Positions 1-9,106 of a stretch of 64,000 bases of DNA are shown piece after piece. The notes under the pieces are model-generated. The model was not told the origin of the DNA, did not search any database, and worked only from the letters and a program-made list of their open reading frames with translations. The stretch comes from AR5 sp035762565 (GTDB lineage: Bacteria; Methylomirabilota; Methylomirabilia; Rokubacteriales; CSP1-6). The stretch is taken from positions 1 to 64,000 of the forward strand of contig DASTOJ010000206.1 in the NCBI GenBank assembly GCA_035762565.1, given 5' to 3'. How positions within the stretch are numbered: the first letter of the stretch is position 1; every line of letters starts with the position of its first letter. The translations under genes were made by a program, and so were the position numbers.

Positions 1-2
1 TC

Positions 3-1328
3 AAGGGGCCGCTGGGCGCATGGGCGCTGCCGCTGGCCGTGGGCGTGCTCGTCGCGGGCGCGCTGGCCGGCGGGCTGTGGGGCGCGCTCAAGCGGACGCC
101 CCCCGCCGACGCCGCCCGGCTGGCCGATCGGGCGTGGGGCCTCGAGGACCGCGTGGCCACGGCCATCGACTGGGCGGGCCGGCCCGATCGCACCCCGCTC
201 GTCGAGGCGCTCATCGCCGACACCCTGCAGCGCATCGAGCGTCTGGAACCGCGCACCGCCGCCCGCCGGGTGATCCCGCGAGACGGCCGCTTCCTGCCCC
301 TGCCGCTCGCGCTCGCGGTCGTGCTCGCGCTGGCGCCGGCGATCCCCGTGCCCTCGGGCGGGTTGCCGGACTTCTCGCTCGGCGGCGAGGAGGAACAGAC
401 CGAGCAGCGCGCGGGCACGGCGCTCGTGGACGATCGCACCCGTCCGGCGGCCCGGGAGCGGCTCAAGACGCCGTCGCTGGAGGAGCGGGAGTTCGCCACG
501 CGGGCCGGCGGCACCGGGGCGGCCATGAGCGGGGACCTCGCCGCGATCTTCAAGGACACGGCCCTGTCGGCGCAGCGGCCGGACTTCCAGAGCTTCCTGA
601 AGAAGGGTGACGACCGCCTGAAGCTGCTCGAGCAAGCCGACCGGCTGCCCGATCTCCAGTCCGACTTCACCACGAGCCAGTACAAGATGATGTTCCGCAA
701 GTCGAAGTCGCTCTCCAGCGGCCTGCGCCCCGATCAGATCTCGCCCCAGAAGCTGCGCGAGCTGCTGGAGGAGATGGAGCGGCTGGGGCGCAAGGGCGGC
801 GCCAACTGGCAGGGCGACGCCTCGGAGGGCATGGAGGCCCTCGAGGGCGGCGAGCCGGACCGTGCGATGCAGGCGATGCAGCGCGCGCTCGACAAGATGC
901 GCGCTCAGGACGAGGCCGCCCGCTCGGGCAAGAACCTCAAGGGCGGCCGCGAGTCGAGCCGCGGCGGCCAGGGCCGCGACCGGCGCGGTGCCGGCGAGGG
1001 CGGCGGGCCGGAGGACCAGGACTTCGGCGAGGGCGAGGGCATGATGCCGGGCAAGGGGCGCAGCGTCTCCCCCAAGGGCGAGGCGACGCAGCGGCTGCGC
1101 GGCAACCCCTACGACGTGGGCGTGGAGGGCGAATCACGCCGCGGGCGCAGGGAAGGCTACGACACCAACATGACCGGGCGGGGCGGGCAGATGGGCTCGC
1201 GGCTGCAGTACCTGGGGGTCATTGGCCAGTACCGCAAGATGATGGAGGACGCCATCGCCCGGGAATCGGTCCCGCGCGACTTCCACTCCCAGATCAAGGA
1301 CTACTTCCAGGCGCTCGACGAGCGATAA
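3..1328 (+). CDS. Membrane-anchored helical protein of a VWA/MoxR-type cluster (5' truncated)
   Basis: The reading frame is open to the left edge, so the true start lies outside the window; the GTG at 39 is only an internal candidate. The visible part begins with a hydrophobic segment (about residues 5-25), then a second one near nt 300-360. A charged helical region follows, then a Gly/Arg/Glu-rich low-complexity stretch (nt 905-1180). The conserved-looking C-terminus ends in a helix near RDFHSQIKDYFQAL. It lies 3 nt before the DUF58 gene and clearly shares its operon. Proteins of this build (DUF4175-like) occur beside MoxR ATPase, DUF58 and VWA genes. The family assignment is by context and architecture only; no catalytic motif is visible. 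Confidence 0.6.
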   Translation, partial: KGPLGAWALPLAVGVLVAGALAGGLWGALKRTPPADAARLADRAWGLEDRVATAIDWAGRPDRTPLVEALIADTLQRIERLEPRTAARRVIPRDGRFLPLPLALAVVLALAPAIPVPSGGLPDFSLGGEEEQTEQRAGTALVDDRTRPAARERLKTPSLEEREFATRAGGTGAAMSGDLAAIFKDTALSAQRPDFQSFLKKGDDRLKLLEQADRLPDLQSDFTTSQYKMMFRKSKSLSSGLRPDQISPQKLRELLEEMERLGRKGGANWQGDASEGMEALEGGEPDRAMQAMQRALDKMRAQDEAARSGKNLKGGRESSRGGQGRDRRGAGEGGGPEDQDFGEGEGMMPGKGRSVSPKGEATQRLRGNPYDVGVEGESRRGRREGYDTNMTGRGGQMGSRLQYLGVIGQYRKMMEDAIARESVPRDFHSQIKDYFQALDER

Positions 1329-1331
1329 GCC

Positions 1332-2222
1332 GTGCCCACGGCCACGCGCCCGAGCTTCTTCACGCCCGAGTTCCTCGCCCAGCTCGAGCGGCTCGCGCTG
1401 CTGTCGCGGCGCACCTTCCGCGGCAGCGTCAAGGGCGAGCGGCGCAGCCCGCGCCGCGGTCACAGCGTGGAGTTCGCCGACTACCGCGCGTACGGCCACG
1501 GCGACGATCTGCGCTACGTCGACTGGAACATCTACGGCCGGACGGACCGCCTGCACGTCAAGCTCTTCGTGGACGAGGAAGACCTCTGCCTGCACCTGCT
1601 CGTCGACGCCTCGGCGTCGATGGGGTTCGGCGCACCCTCGAAGCTGGACTACGCGGTTCGCCTGGCGGCGGCGATGGGCTTCGTGGGGCTCGTCAACCAC
1701 GAGCGGGTCGGCCTCGGCCTGCTGCGTGAGCGCGTGGCCGAGGGCTGGCCGCCCACACGCGGGCGCGGCCAGATCCTGCCGCTGATGGACTTCCTGGCCG
1801 AGGTGCGGCCGGGCGGGGGCACCAGCCTGGACGAGGGGCTGGCCAACTACGCCAAGCGCGCCCGGGACCCCGGGCTGGTCGTGATCGTCTCGGACCTGCT
1901 CGACCCGGCCGGGTACGAGCGGGGTGTGCGCGCGCTGCTGGAGCGCCGGTTCGACGTGCACGTGGTCCACCTGCTCGATCCCGAGGAGATGAACCCGACG
2001 CTGGGCGGCGACCTGCGGCTGATCGACAGCGAGACGGGCGAGCTGCGCGACATCACCGTGGACGGCGAGGCGCTGCGGGGGTACCGCGAGCGCCTCCGCC
2101 ACTTCCTGGAGCGCGTGGAGGCGTTCTGCCGGTCGCAGGAGATCGGCTACCACCGCGTCGTCACCGACACGCCCGTCGAGGCGTTCGTGGTCGCCCAGCT
2201 GCGCGGCCGGGTGCTCGGATGA
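1332..2222 (+). CDS. DUF58 domain protein (VWA-like, MoxR-associated)
   Basis: A 296-aa cytoplasmic protein of the DUF58 family, which accompanies MoxR AAA ATPases and BatA-type VWA proteins in metal-dependent chaperone or assembly clusters. The DUF58 signature is visible near residues 50-80: GHGDDLRYVDWNIYGRTD followed by LHVKLF and a short acidic run. A degenerate VWA/MIDAS-like strand LLVDASASMGFG follows at about residue 90. It starts at GTG 1332, three bases after the upstream stop. Its stop overlaps the ATG of the next gene (ATGA), so translation is probably coupled. The client protein of the cluster cannot be read from the sequence. Confidence 0.88.
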   Translation: MPTATRPSFFTPEFLAQLERLALLSRRTFRGSVKGERRSPRRGHSVEFADYRAYGHGDDLRYVDWNIYGRTDRLHVKLFVDEEDLCLHLLVDASASMGFGAPSKLDYAVRLAAAMGFVGLVNHERVGLGLLRERVAEGWPPTRGRGQILPLMDFLAEVRPGGGTSLDEGLANYAKRARDPGLVVIVSDLLDPAGYERGVRALLERRFDVHVVHLLDPEEMNPTLGGDLRLIDSETGELRDITVDGEALRGYRERLRHFLERVEAFCRSQEIGYHRVVTDTPVEAFVVAQLRGRVLG

Positions 2223-5200
2223 GCTTTCTCGCTCCGCTCGCGTTCGCCGTCTTCGCGCTGTCGCTGCCGCTGGTCCTGCTGTACTTCCTCAAGGTGCGGC
2301 GGCGCGAGCGCCGGGTGCCGAGCCTGCTGCTGTGGCAGGCCGTCGTGCGCGATCGCGAGGCGTCGACCTTCTTCCAGCGCCTGCAGCGCGACCCGCTGCT
2401 GATCCTCCAGATCCTGGCCCTGCTGGCGCTGACGCTGGCGCTGGCCCGCCCGGTGGTCACCGTCATGGGTGAGGGGGCGCGCAAGGTCGTCGTGGTGCTG
2501 GACACCTCGGCCTCGATGAAGGCCCGCGACGTGAGCCCGTCACGGTTCGACGCGGCCCGCAGCGAGGCGGCGGGGCTGGTGCGGCGGCTCGGCGAGGGCG
2601 CCGAGATCATGGTGATCGAAGCGGGCGTGCAGCCCACCGTGACGGCCGCGCTGTCGCGCGACCGCGACCGGGCGTTGTCGGCCGTTCGCGCAGCCCAGGC
2701 GCGCGACCTGCCCAACCGGCTGACGGAGGCGGTGCGCACCGCCCGCGCGCTGGTGGGCGCCGACCCGCGGGCCGAGATTCACGTCTTCACCGACGGCGCC
2801 TTCGCGCTGGGCCGCACGCCCGAGAGCACGGATCCCCGCGTGCGCTGGGTCGGCCTCGGCCGCCGCAGCCACAACGTGGCCATCACCAACCTGTCGGTCC
2901 GCAAGAGCTATGCGGGCTCGTTCGACTACCAGGCGTTCGTCTCGCTGGTGAACTACACCCCCGAGCCGCAGGCCTTCAAATTCTCGCTCGAGATGGACGG
3001 CAAGAGTCTCGCCGACCGTTCGATCACGCTGGAGCCCAGCGTGCGCCGCTCGGTCGTGGTGCCGTTCAGCCACGGCGGCGGCGGCGCGGTGGCGGCGCGG
3101 CTGCACATCAGCGACGATCTGGCCGCCGACAACACGGCGTGGGCGGTGCTGCCGCCGCCGAAGAAGATCGCGGTGACGCTGGTCAGCCCGGGCAACCTGT
3201 TTCTCGAGAAGGTGCTCAAGACCGATCCCCAGGTCGCCCTCGACGTGAAGACACCGGACCAGTACCAGGGCGGGATGGGCGAGGCCGACGTGGTGGTCCT
3301 GGACGCGCCGACGTCGACCAAGGTCGGCCCCGGCCGCTTCGTGTTCGTCAACACGGTGCCCCCCGACGTGCCGATGGAAGTGCTCGGCCGGCTCGAGCAG
3401 CCGCAGATCATGGACTGGGACCGCGCCCACCCGGTCATGCGCCACGTCGAGTTCGCCAAGGTCGCCATCGAGGACGCCATGCGGATGCGGCCCCTGTCGG
3501 CCGGGCGCCCGCTGGTGGAGGCGGTCGGCGGGCCGCTCATCTACGCCCTGGAGGAGCAGGACCGCAAGGCGATCATCGTCGGCTTCGACCTGTTCAAGAC
3601 GGACTTCCCGTTGCGGGTGGCCTTCCCGCTGATCCTGTCCAACACGCTGCGCTGGCTGCACCCGGCCGCCCTCGACCAGACGAGCCTGCAGTTCGCGGCC
3701 GGCCAGCCGGTCTTGTTGCCGGTCGCCCACGGCATCGTCGCGGCCACCGTGACCACCCCGAGCGGCCGCGCCGTGAAGGCCCCCGTCACGCGAGGGGCGG
3801 TGAGCTTCACCGAGACCGACGAGGTCGGGCTCTACACGCTGGGGACGGCCCGGGGCGACCTGCGCGTCGCCGTCAACCTCATGGACGCCGACGAGTCGAA
3901 CCTCGAGCCGCGTCCGCTGCCGGCGGCCAGCGGACCGCTGCCGGAGGCGACGGCGCCGGTGCCGATCCAGCGCGACCTGTGGCCGCTGTTCGTCGTGGCG
4001 GCGGCGGCGCTCCTGGCGCTGGAGGGCCTGCTCTACTGGCGGCGGCAGAGCGGCGGACGGATGGGACTGCCGGCGGGCGCCGGCGACCGGTGGGCGCTCG
4101 CACTGCGGGGCGCGCTGGTCGTCATCCTCGCCCTCACGCTGCTGCGTCCCGCCCTGCCCCGGTGGGTGGACCGCCAGAACGTCGTGTTCCTGCTCGACCT
4201 GTCCGACAGCGTGAGCCTGGCCGCCCGCGAGCGTGCCTACCGCTTCGTCGCCGACGCGGTGCAGGCCCTGAAGTCCGGTGACCGCCACGGCGTGATCGTC
4301 TTCGGCGAGCAGGCGGTCGTCGACCAGCCGCTGTCGAACCGGGCCACGGTGGACCGGCCCAGGGCCGAGGTGGCCGGCCGTGGCACCAATATCCACCAGG
4401 CCATCCAGCTGGCGCTCGCGACGCTGCCCCCGGGGCAGGCCAACCGGGTCGTGATGCTGACCGACGGGCGCCAGAACGCCGGCGCCGCGCTGGCCGGCGC
4501 CCAGGCGGCGAAGAACGCCGGCGCCGACCTCTACTACGTCGCCGCGCCCCTGACCTTCACCCAGGAGGTCGTGGCCGAGTCGATGGTTCTCCCGCAGGAG
4601 GTCAAATACGGCGAGCCGTTCCAGGCCAAGGTCGTGGCGTGGAGCCACCGCGAGACCCAGGGCCGCCTCTCGCTGTTCCGCAACGGCGAGTTCCTCGGCT
4701 CGCAGATCGTGCGGCTCAGCGCCGGCAAGAACGTGTTCGCCTACCGCCAGTCGCTCGACCAGAGCGGGATCCACGTCTACCAGGCCGCCATCGAGGTCGA
4801 GGGCGACACCATCGAGGACAACAACCGCGCGGTGGGCACGGTGGTCGTCCGCGGCCGGCCTCAAGTGCTGCTGGCCGAGAAGGACCGCTCGCACGCCCAG
4901 TCGCTGGCGGCCGCCCTGCGCTCGCAGAACATCGACGTGACGGTGGTGGAGGCCGCCGCGATCCCGAAGGACATCGCGGGTCTCCAGAAATACGACGGCG
5001 TGGTTCTCTCGAACGTGTCATCGCTGAAGCTCACGAAGCCGCAGATGGCGCAGATCCGCGATTACGTCCGCGACCACGGCGGCGGGCTCATGATGCTCGG
5101 GGGCGAGGAGAGCTTCGGTCTCGGCGGCTACTACCGCACCCCGATCGAGGAAGCGCTGCCCGTCACCATGGACGTCAAGCAGAAGGTGGAGATCCCGAGC

Positions 5201-6622
5201 CTGGCCGTGGTGCTCTCGATCGACCGCTCGGGCTCGATGGCGATGTCCACGGACGAGAAGATCACCAAGCTCGACCTCGCCAAGGAGGCCGGCCACCTCG
5301 TCGTGGACCTGCTCGACGAGCGCAACGAGATCGGCGTGATGTCCTGGGACACCGAGTTCATCTGGGACGCCACCGTGCGGCCGGCCCGCGACAAGGGCGC
5401 CATCCACCACTCGATCGCGACCATCAAGGCCGGCGGCGGCACCGACGGCTACCCCGCCCTCAAGGAATCGTACGCGGTCCTCTTCGAGCGTCCCGCCCTG
5501 CTCAAGCACGTGATCTTCCTCTCGGACGGTCAGATGACCCGCGGCGATTTCCAGGGGCTGCTGCGCCGCATGGCCAAGGACAAGATCACCGTGTCCACGG
5601 TGGCGATCGGCAAGGACGCCGACGTCCAGCTCATGGTGGACGTGGCCAAGTGGGGTCGGGGCCGCTTCTACTACACGGAGGACTCCCAGACCATCCCCCG
5701 CATCTTCACGCTGGAGACGCAGCTCGCTTCCAAGGCCTCGCTCGTCGAGCAGCCGTTCAAGCCGCAGCTGACGGCGCCCTCCCACGAGGCGATGCAGGAG
5801 ATCGACTGGAAGGCCGTCCCACCGCTCGGCGGCTACGTGGCCACCACGCTCAAACCCACCGCCGAGCTGGTGCTGATGAGCCACCAGGAGGATCCGGTCC
5901 TCGCCACCTGGCGGTTCGGGCTGGGCCGCGCCGCCGCCTTCACCTCCGACGCCAAGGCCAAGTGGGGCGTGCTGTGGCTGCGCTGGCGCGACTTCAACAA
6001 GTTCTGGGCGCAGATGACCCGATGGACCCTGCGGAGCGGCTCGCGCAGCGACACCACGGCCCGGGTGAACCGCACCGACCAGACCGGGGAAGTCGTGGTC
6101 GACGCCGTCGACGGCAAGGGGGAGTTCATCAACTTCCTGGACTCCCAGGTCGGCGTGGTGGCGCCCAACCGGGAGCGCAATGTGGTCGACCTCGAGCAGA
6201 TCGGCCCCGGCCGCTACCGCGGCCGCTTCCCGGCGCCGCAGGAGGGCGTGTACCTGGTCGGCATGGCTCAGCGCAAGGCCGACCGCGTGGTCGGCTCGCA
6301 ACTGGCGGGGCTGGTGGTACCGTATGCTCAAGAGCTGCGCGACCTCGGCGTCGACGAGACCCTGCTTCGCGAGCTGGCCGAGCTCACGGGCGGCGGCGCC
6401 CTGGAGGATCCGCGCGACGCCTTTCTCAAGGGGCGTCGCCAGTCGCGCATCGCGGTCGACATCTGGCCGTGGCTCGTGGGGCTGGTCGCGTTCCTACTCA
6501 TCCCGGACGTGGCGCTGCGGCGCCTCGGCCCGGGCGGCTTCAGCCGGCTCGGCGGGTGGCTGCTGCCGCTCCAGTGGCGACGCCGCCGCGAGGTCGCCGC
6601 GGGGACGGAGGAGGACACATGA
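2219..6622 (+). CDS. Large BatA-type membrane protein with three VWA domains
   Basis: A 1467-aa protein that looks like two usual cluster members fused. It begins with the BatA N-terminal pair of membrane helices (residues 1-25 and about 58-80). VWA1 has the MIDAS motif LDTSASM near residue 93. A beta-rich region and a membrane helix near 580-600 are followed by another helix near 625-645. VWA2 near 655 has LDLSDSV, a variant MIDAS (DxSxS becomes DLSDS). A glutamine-amidotransferase-like Rossmann segment (residues 885-985) has the loop GGGLMMLGGEESFG. VWA3 near 998 has a canonical DRSGSM. A final membrane helix lies near 1420-1440. The frame is uninterrupted throughout, so the fusion is real. 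It overlaps its neighbours on both sides by 4 nt. It probably acts as a membrane-tethered protein-interaction scaffold. Confidence 0.85.
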   Translation: MSFLAPLAFAVFALSLPLVLLYFLKVRRRERRVPSLLLWQAVVRDREASTFFQRLQRDPLLILQILALLALTLALARPVVTVMGEGARKVVVVLDTSASMKARDVSPSRFDAARSEAAGLVRRLGEGAEIMVIEAGVQPTVTAALSRDRDRALSAVRAAQARDLPNRLTEAVRTARALVGADPRAEIHVFTDGAFALGRTPESTDPRVRWVGLGRRSHNVAITNLSVRKSYAGSFDYQAFVSLVNYTPEPQAFKFSLEMDGKSLADRSITLEPSVRRSVVVPFSHGGGGAVAARLHISDDLAADNTAWAVLPPPKKIAVTLVSPGNLFLEKVLKTDPQVALDVKTPDQYQGGMGEADVVVLDAPTSTKVGPGRFVFVNTVPPDVPMEVLGRLEQPQIMDWDRAHPVMRHVEFAKVAIEDAMRMRPLSAGRPLVEAVGGPLIYALEEQDRKAIIVGFDLFKTDFPLRVAFPLILSNTLRWLHPAALDQTSLQFAAGQPVLLPVAHGIVAATVTTPSGRAVKAPVTRGAVSFTETDEVGLYTLGTARGDLRVAVNLMDADESNLEPRPLPAASGPLPEATAPVPIQRDLWPLFVVAAAALLALEGLLYWRRQSGGRMGLPAGAGDRWALALRGALVVILALTLLRPALPRWVDRQNVVFLLDLSDSVSLAARERAYRFVADAVQALKSGDRHGVIVFGEQAVVDQPLSNRATVDRPRAEVAGRGTNIHQAIQLALATLPPGQANRVVMLTDGRQNAGAALAGAQAAKNAGADLYYVAAPLTFTQEVVAESMVLPQEVKYGEPFQAKVVAWSHRETQGRLSLFRNGEFLGSQIVRLSAGKNVFAYRQSLDQSGIHVYQAAIEVEGDTIEDNNRAVGTVVVRGRPQVLLAEKDRSHAQSLAAALRSQNIDVTVVEAAAIPKDIAGLQKYDGVVLSNVSSLKLTKPQMAQIRDYVRDHGGGLMMLGGEESFGLGGYYRTPIEEALPVTMDVKQKVEIPSLAVVLSIDRSGSMAMSTDEKITKLDLAKEAGHLVVDLLDERNEIGVMSWDTEFIWDATVRPARDKGAIHHSIATIKAGGGTDGYPALKESYAVLFERPALLKHVIFLSDGQMTRGDFQGLLRRMAKDKITVSTVAIGKDADVQLMVDVAKWGRGRFYYTEDSQTIPRIFTLETQLASKASLVEQPFKPQLTAPSHEAMQEIDWKAVPPLGGYVATTLKPTAELVLMSHQEDPVLATWRFGLGRAAAFTSDAKAKWGVLWLRWRDFNKFWAQMTRWTLRSGSRSDTTARVNRTDQTGEVVVDAVDGKGEFINFLDSQVGVVAPNRERNVVDLEQIGPGRYRGRFPAPQEGVYLVGMAQRKADRVVGSQLAGLVVPYAQELRDLGVDETLLRELAELTGGGALEDPRDAFLKGRRQSRIAVDIWPWLVGLVAFLLIPDVALRRLGPGGFSRLGGWLLPLQWRRRREVAAGTEEDT

Positions 6623-7971
6623 TACGTGGTGACGCCAGACGGTGCGCTCGATGGGCATTCGTGCTCGTGGCGCTGGCTCTGCTCGCGGAGGTCGCCGAGG
6701 CGGCCGTCAAGCCCCGGGTCGTGCTGATCGTGCCCTTCGACACCAACGCCCTCGAGCGCGACGAGCAGTGGCTGGGGCAGGGCATCGCGGAGATCATCGG
6801 CCTGGGCCTGGACCAGCACCCGGCCTTCGTCCAGCTCGACGACGCCCGGGTGCGCGCGGTGGGCCGGCCGGAGGTGTGGGGCGAGGCGGTGGTGGCGCAG
6901 GCCGCCCGCGCGCTGCGCGCGGACGCGGCGCTGTACGGGCGGGTCGTCCGCAGCGGGACGGATCTCGCCGTCCAGCCGCGTCTGCTCGAGATCAAGGCTA
7001 CCCCGACCGAGTCGGTCGCGCTGGAGCCGGTGGCCAGCCCGGCGGGCGAGCTGCTCGGACGCCTGGCGGCGCTGCCGGCCGCCTATGCCCGGACGCTGAA
7101 GGTGCGGCTCACCGACGCCGAGGCCCGGCGGATCGAGAAGGCGGCCCAGCCGACGCGCTCCCTCAAGGCGTTCGAGCTGTTCTCCCGCGCCGGCATCGCG
7201 CTGGCGCAGCGGCCCGGGCAGGAGGGCAGCGAGCAGGCGGTGGACCTGCTGGCCCGCGCCATCGAGGTCGATCCCAACTTCGTCGTCGCCTACTTCGTGC
7301 AGGGAACCGTGCACCAGGCGCTCGGCAACCGCTGGAAGGCCGCCGCCCAGTTCCGCGCCTCGACCCAGCTCGACGCGTCCTATCCCGAGCCGTACAAGGC
7401 GCTCGGCGACCTGCTCCTGGCCGCACCGCGCCGGCTGTTCGACCAGGCAGTGGAGTCCTACAACAAGGCGATCGAGCTGCGGCCGTTCTACGCCGACGCC
7501 TACGTCGGTCTCGGGGATGCCAAGGCGGCCAAGGGCGACGTGGACGGCGCCGTCGGCGCCTACACGAAGGCGCTGGCCTACAATGCCGTCAACCCCCGCG
7601 TGCACATGAGCCTGGGGAAGATCTACTACTCTGAGAAGGGTCTCTACTACGAGTCGGTCAGCGCCTACAAGAAGGCCATCGAGCTCGACCCCAACTCGGT
7701 CGAGGCCCGGATGGGGCTGGGCGAGGTCTACGAGGACAAGGGTCTGTACAAGGAAGCCATCGAGGAGTACCGGCGCGTCATCGACCTCGACGGCAAGCAC
7801 ACCGGCGCCATGTACAACCTGGCCCTAGTCTACGAGAAGGTCGATCCGCGGGAGTCCATCACCCTGTGGGAGCGGTACATCGCCCTGGCCTCGCAGCTGC
7901 CGTCGGAGAAGGACTGGGTGGACGTCGCCCGGCAGCATCTGAAGAAGCTCAAGAGCCAGATCAAGGACTGA
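6619..7971 (+). CDS. Exported TPR-repeat protein
   Basis: A 450-aa protein starting at an ATG that overlaps the stop of the VWA gene (ATGA). The N-terminus has a basic stretch, then a hydrophobic core and a likely signal-peptide end near AEAAVK (about residue 35). Residues 36-170 resemble the nucleotide-independent FlgO/TolB-N-like domain often placed before TPRs: a PFDTNALERDEQWLGQGIAE-type start, where the wording of the family is tentative. Residues 185-430 contain about six TPR units, for example VEARMGLGEVYEDKGLYKEA. TPR proteins commonly end BatA/VWA clusters, so it likely works with the upstream membrane proteins on the periplasmic side. Confidence 0.8.
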   Translation: MIRGDARRCARWAFVLVALALLAEVAEAAVKPRVVLIVPFDTNALERDEQWLGQGIAEIIGLGLDQHPAFVQLDDARVRAVGRPEVWGEAVVAQAARALRADAALYGRVVRSGTDLAVQPRLLEIKATPTESVALEPVASPAGELLGRLAALPAAYARTLKVRLTDAEARRIEKAAQPTRSLKAFELFSRAGIALAQRPGQEGSEQAVDLLARAIEVDPNFVVAYFVQGTVHQALGNRWKAAAQFRASTQLDASYPEPYKALGDLLLAAPRRLFDQAVESYNKAIELRPFYADAYVGLGDAKAAKGDVDGAVGAYTKALAYNAVNPRVHMSLGKIYYSEKGLYYESVSAYKKAIELDPNSVEARMGLGEVYEDKGLYKEAIEEYRRVIDLDGKHTGAMYNLALVYEKVDPRESITLWERYIALASQLPSEKDWVDVARQHLKKLKSQIKD

Positions 7972-8056
7972 CGCCCGGCTCAAAATCCTCCGCGATCGTC
8001 GGAGCCGCCGGTACGATGGAAGAGCGGCGGCTGTTCCCGCGCCGCCGGAGGGCCCA

Positions 8057-9046
8057 GTGGACGAACTGCGCAAGGATCCGACCCGCGGTCAGTGGGTTCT
8101 CATCCGGCCCAAGGCCGAGGTGTCCGTCGACGGCCCGTGTCCGTACTGCCCGGGCGCCGAGGGCCTGTCGGGCGGCGAGATCGCCGCCTACCGCAAGGAG
8201 GGCTCACCTGCCAACAGCCCCGACTGGATGGTGCGGGTGGTGCCCGAGTCCAACGCCTACTTCCGCATCGAGTGGGAGCTGGTCCGCGAGGGCGTGGGCA
8301 TGTTCGACATGATCACGCCCCGCGGGGCGAGCGAGCTCATCATCGAGTCACCGCGCCACGATGACACGCCCGCCACGATGCCGCTGCCCCAGATGGAGGC
8401 GGTGCTGTGGATGTACCGCGACCGCCTGCTCGACCTCAAGCGCGACTCGCAGATCCGCGACATCCTGATCTCGCGCCGCCACCGCAAGCCCGGCGTGGCT
8501 GCCCACCACCCCTACTCTCGGGTGACCGCCATCCCGATCGTCTTCGACGAGACCCGGCGCGAGCTGCGGGAGGCGCGTGAGTACTACCAGTACAAGCGCC
8601 GGTGTCTGAACTGCGACATCCTGCGCCAGGAGATCGCCGCCGAGGAGCGGATCGTGAAGCTGACGCCGCGCTTCGCCGCGCTGGTGCCCTACGCACCGCG
8701 CGGTCCGCTCGAGCTGTGGATCGTCCCCCGCCAGCACGGCTGCTCCTACGAGGACTCGCTGACCGCCGAGTCGGCCGGCGACCTGGCGCGCCTGCTGTCC
8801 GAGGGCTTCGGGGCGGTGGCGCGCGCCTTCGGCGATCCCGGCTACGAGATGGCGCTGCACACGGCGCCCAACCTCCGCTCGCGGATCCTGCAGGGCGACT
8901 GGGCGACGATCCGGGACGACTACCACTGGCACATCGAGATCCTGGCCGAGCCCGAGCGGGTCAACCGTCTGGGTGGGATCTTCATCAACGAGACGGCGCC
9001 CGAGACCACCGCGGCGGAGCTACGGGAAGCGTGGGTGGCTCGCTGA
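8057..9046 (+). CDS. GalT-like nucleotidyltransferase (HIT superfamily) with altered active site
   Basis: A 329-aa protein with the fold signature of galactose-1-phosphate uridylyltransferase: a CPYC zinc pair at residues 28-31, a second CLNC pair near 191-194, and the C-terminal HIT-type motif YHWHIEI near residue 295. The region that aligns with the GalT catalytic HPHxQ instead reads HPYSR (residues 151-155). The covalent nucleophile His is therefore Tyr153 and the Gln is Arg. That makes classical UMP transfer unlikely, or the chemistry different. It starts at GTG 8057. No sugar-pathway gene is adjacent. The fold call is firm; the GalT activity is doubtful. Confidence 0.75.
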   Translation: MDELRKDPTRGQWVLIRPKAEVSVDGPCPYCPGAEGLSGGEIAAYRKEGSPANSPDWMVRVVPESNAYFRIEWELVREGVGMFDMITPRGASELIIESPRHDDTPATMPLPQMEAVLWMYRDRLLDLKRDSQIRDILISRRHRKPGVAAHHPYSRVTAIPIVFDETRRELREAREYYQYKRRCLNCDILRQEIAAEERIVKLTPRFAALVPYAPRGPLELWIVPRQHGCSYEDSLTAESAGDLARLLSEGFGAVARAFGDPGYEMALHTAPNLRSRILQGDWATIRDDYHWHIEILAEPERVNRLGGIFINETAPETTAAELREAWVAR

Positions 9047-9106
9047 GGGTCAGCCCCCCGCGGGGGCCGCGTTCGCCGATCACGCCGCCGCCGCGCTCGA
9101 TTCCCG

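Noticed and set aside
2540..4894. Long open frame (784 codons) antisense to the triple-VWA gene, and similar long antisense frames elsewhere (1134-2153, 5018-6331, 24406-26031, 32397-34289)
   Set aside because: These are GC-driven mirror frames of clear genes. Their products are rich in Arg/His/Gln/Leu/Val without motifs, and the sense frames have recognisable domains.
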